58,657 bases of DNA from Piscibacillus halophilus (GTDB taxonomy: Bacteria > Bacillota > Bacilli > Bacillales > Alkalibacillaceae): positions 1 through 58,657 of the forward strand of contig NZ_FOES01000014.1 in assembly GCF_900110685.1 (NCBI RefSeq), written 5' to 3'. Each line of letters opens with the position of its first letter. Position 1 is the stretch's first letter. A program made the translations under genes and the position numbers. Below, piece after piece: positions 58,358 to 58,657 of this stretch. The notes under the pieces are model-generated. The model ran no database searches and was not told where the DNA came from. It saw nothing but the letters and a program-made list of their open reading frames with translations.

Positions 58358-58657
58358 GTGTGCCCGGCATGGGCTATAACTTGGTGGTGAAAGTCCACTA
58401 CAGGCCTGGCAGTAGGAACTGTTAGCTAATGGCAAGGGTGTCCACCGTGAGGTGGAATCTGAAGGAAGCCTAAGGCAAAATCTTGAACTGACGAACAGAA
58501 ACTGTATATAAGGCTGAATTGGAACGGATGAGTTTGCATTACAAAACGAAGTCCTATACTGCACGAATTCCATACAGTAAATACAGCAGTTATATGGGAG
58601 GAAGGTTATAGCTCTTACCCGGGGAGGTCTTGCAAGGGTTCCCGACAAGAGGGAAGA
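58358..58657 (+). mobile_element. Group IIC intron, 5' part (continues past the window)
   Basis: The segment starts GTGTGCCCGGCATGGG and runs through domain I signatures: GTGAAAGTCC, CTGTTAGC, GCAAGGGTGTCC, TGGAATCTGAAGGAAGC and GGATGAGTTTGCAT, ending near CTTACCCGGGGAGG. This closely follows the Oceanobacillus iheyensis group IIC intron as I remember it. Insertion a few bases after a terminator stem is typical of class C. The reverse-transcriptase ORF and domains V and VI would lie beyond the window. Confidence 0.88.

Overview
This looks like a chromosomal window from a low-GC, endospore-forming member of the Bacillaceae. Gene content and order follow Bacillus subtilis closely: ydiA-ydiB-ydiC-ydiD-gcp-ydiF-rex-ydiK-ydiL-groESL, then yeaC-yeaD-yebA, pbuG-yebE-yebG, yerA-yerB-yerC, pcrB-pcrA-ligA-camS, gatCAB, dgkB and yefA. 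GUG and UUG starts with strong Shine-Dalgarno sites, CIRCE, a T-box, a purine riboswitch, a PerR box and a three-gene germination operon all fit a spore-forming Bacillales. The species cannot be named from the sequence alone.

Layout. 1-900: end of an rRNA operon (23S 3' end, 5S, initiator tRNA-Met, tRNA-Asp). 979-4574: thiL plus the tRNA t6A genes tsaE, tsaB, tsaD with rimI, followed by a DnaA-box cluster. 4748-9810: an ABC-F ATPase, Rex, an MFS exporter, YdiK and a CPBP protease. 9902-11954: CIRCE-controlled groESL. 12322-15792: a scrapyard of decayed genes. It holds an IS256-family element inside a SLATT 2TM effector gene, the C-terminal piece of a CD-NTase-like nucleotidyltransferase, a frameshifted tyrosine recombinase, a DDE transposase scrap and a GNAT fragment; together they look like the ruin of a SMODS-SLATT (CBASS-like) defence island. 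15926-19661: a germinant-receptor operon behind a sigma-G-like promoter. 20077-22104: a dead quinone-reductase gene, a His-rich YtkA-like lipoprotein and a 43-residue Cys protein. 22182-26607: MoxR ATPase, DUF58 protein and transglutaminase. 26662-28241: guanine-type riboswitch and purine permease. 28243-32992: small heat-shock protein, YebE, YebG, DUF2892 protein, YerA, YerB and YerC. 33040-39589: an oxygen sensor (HemAT), RDD protein, ZosA-type P-ATPase under a perfect PerR box, a pair of fluoride channels and glycyl-tRNA synthetase behind a T-box. 40170-47902: pcrB-pcrA-ligA-camS and rocA. 48601-56331: Dph6-like protein, PepF, gatCAB, VOC protein and DgkB. 56933-58309: RlmCD-like methyltransferase. 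58358-end: 5' part of a group IIC intron inserted after a terminator.

The most interesting unreported-looking signal is a pair of related loci at about 47914-48298 (minus) and 56420-56839 (plus). Each encodes a membrane peptide of about 50 residues with a D...VLP...I pattern. Each has the same 11-base word, AAGCAAGGTAG, near the mRNA 5' end. Each has a hairpin inside the 3' part of the ORF which, read on the opposite strand, is a Rho-independent terminator. Each has a promoter-like sequence on the opposite strand beyond the ORF. This is the layout of convergent type I toxin-antitoxin pairs such as TxpA/RatA and BsrG/SR4. The peptides do not match any type I toxin I recognise.
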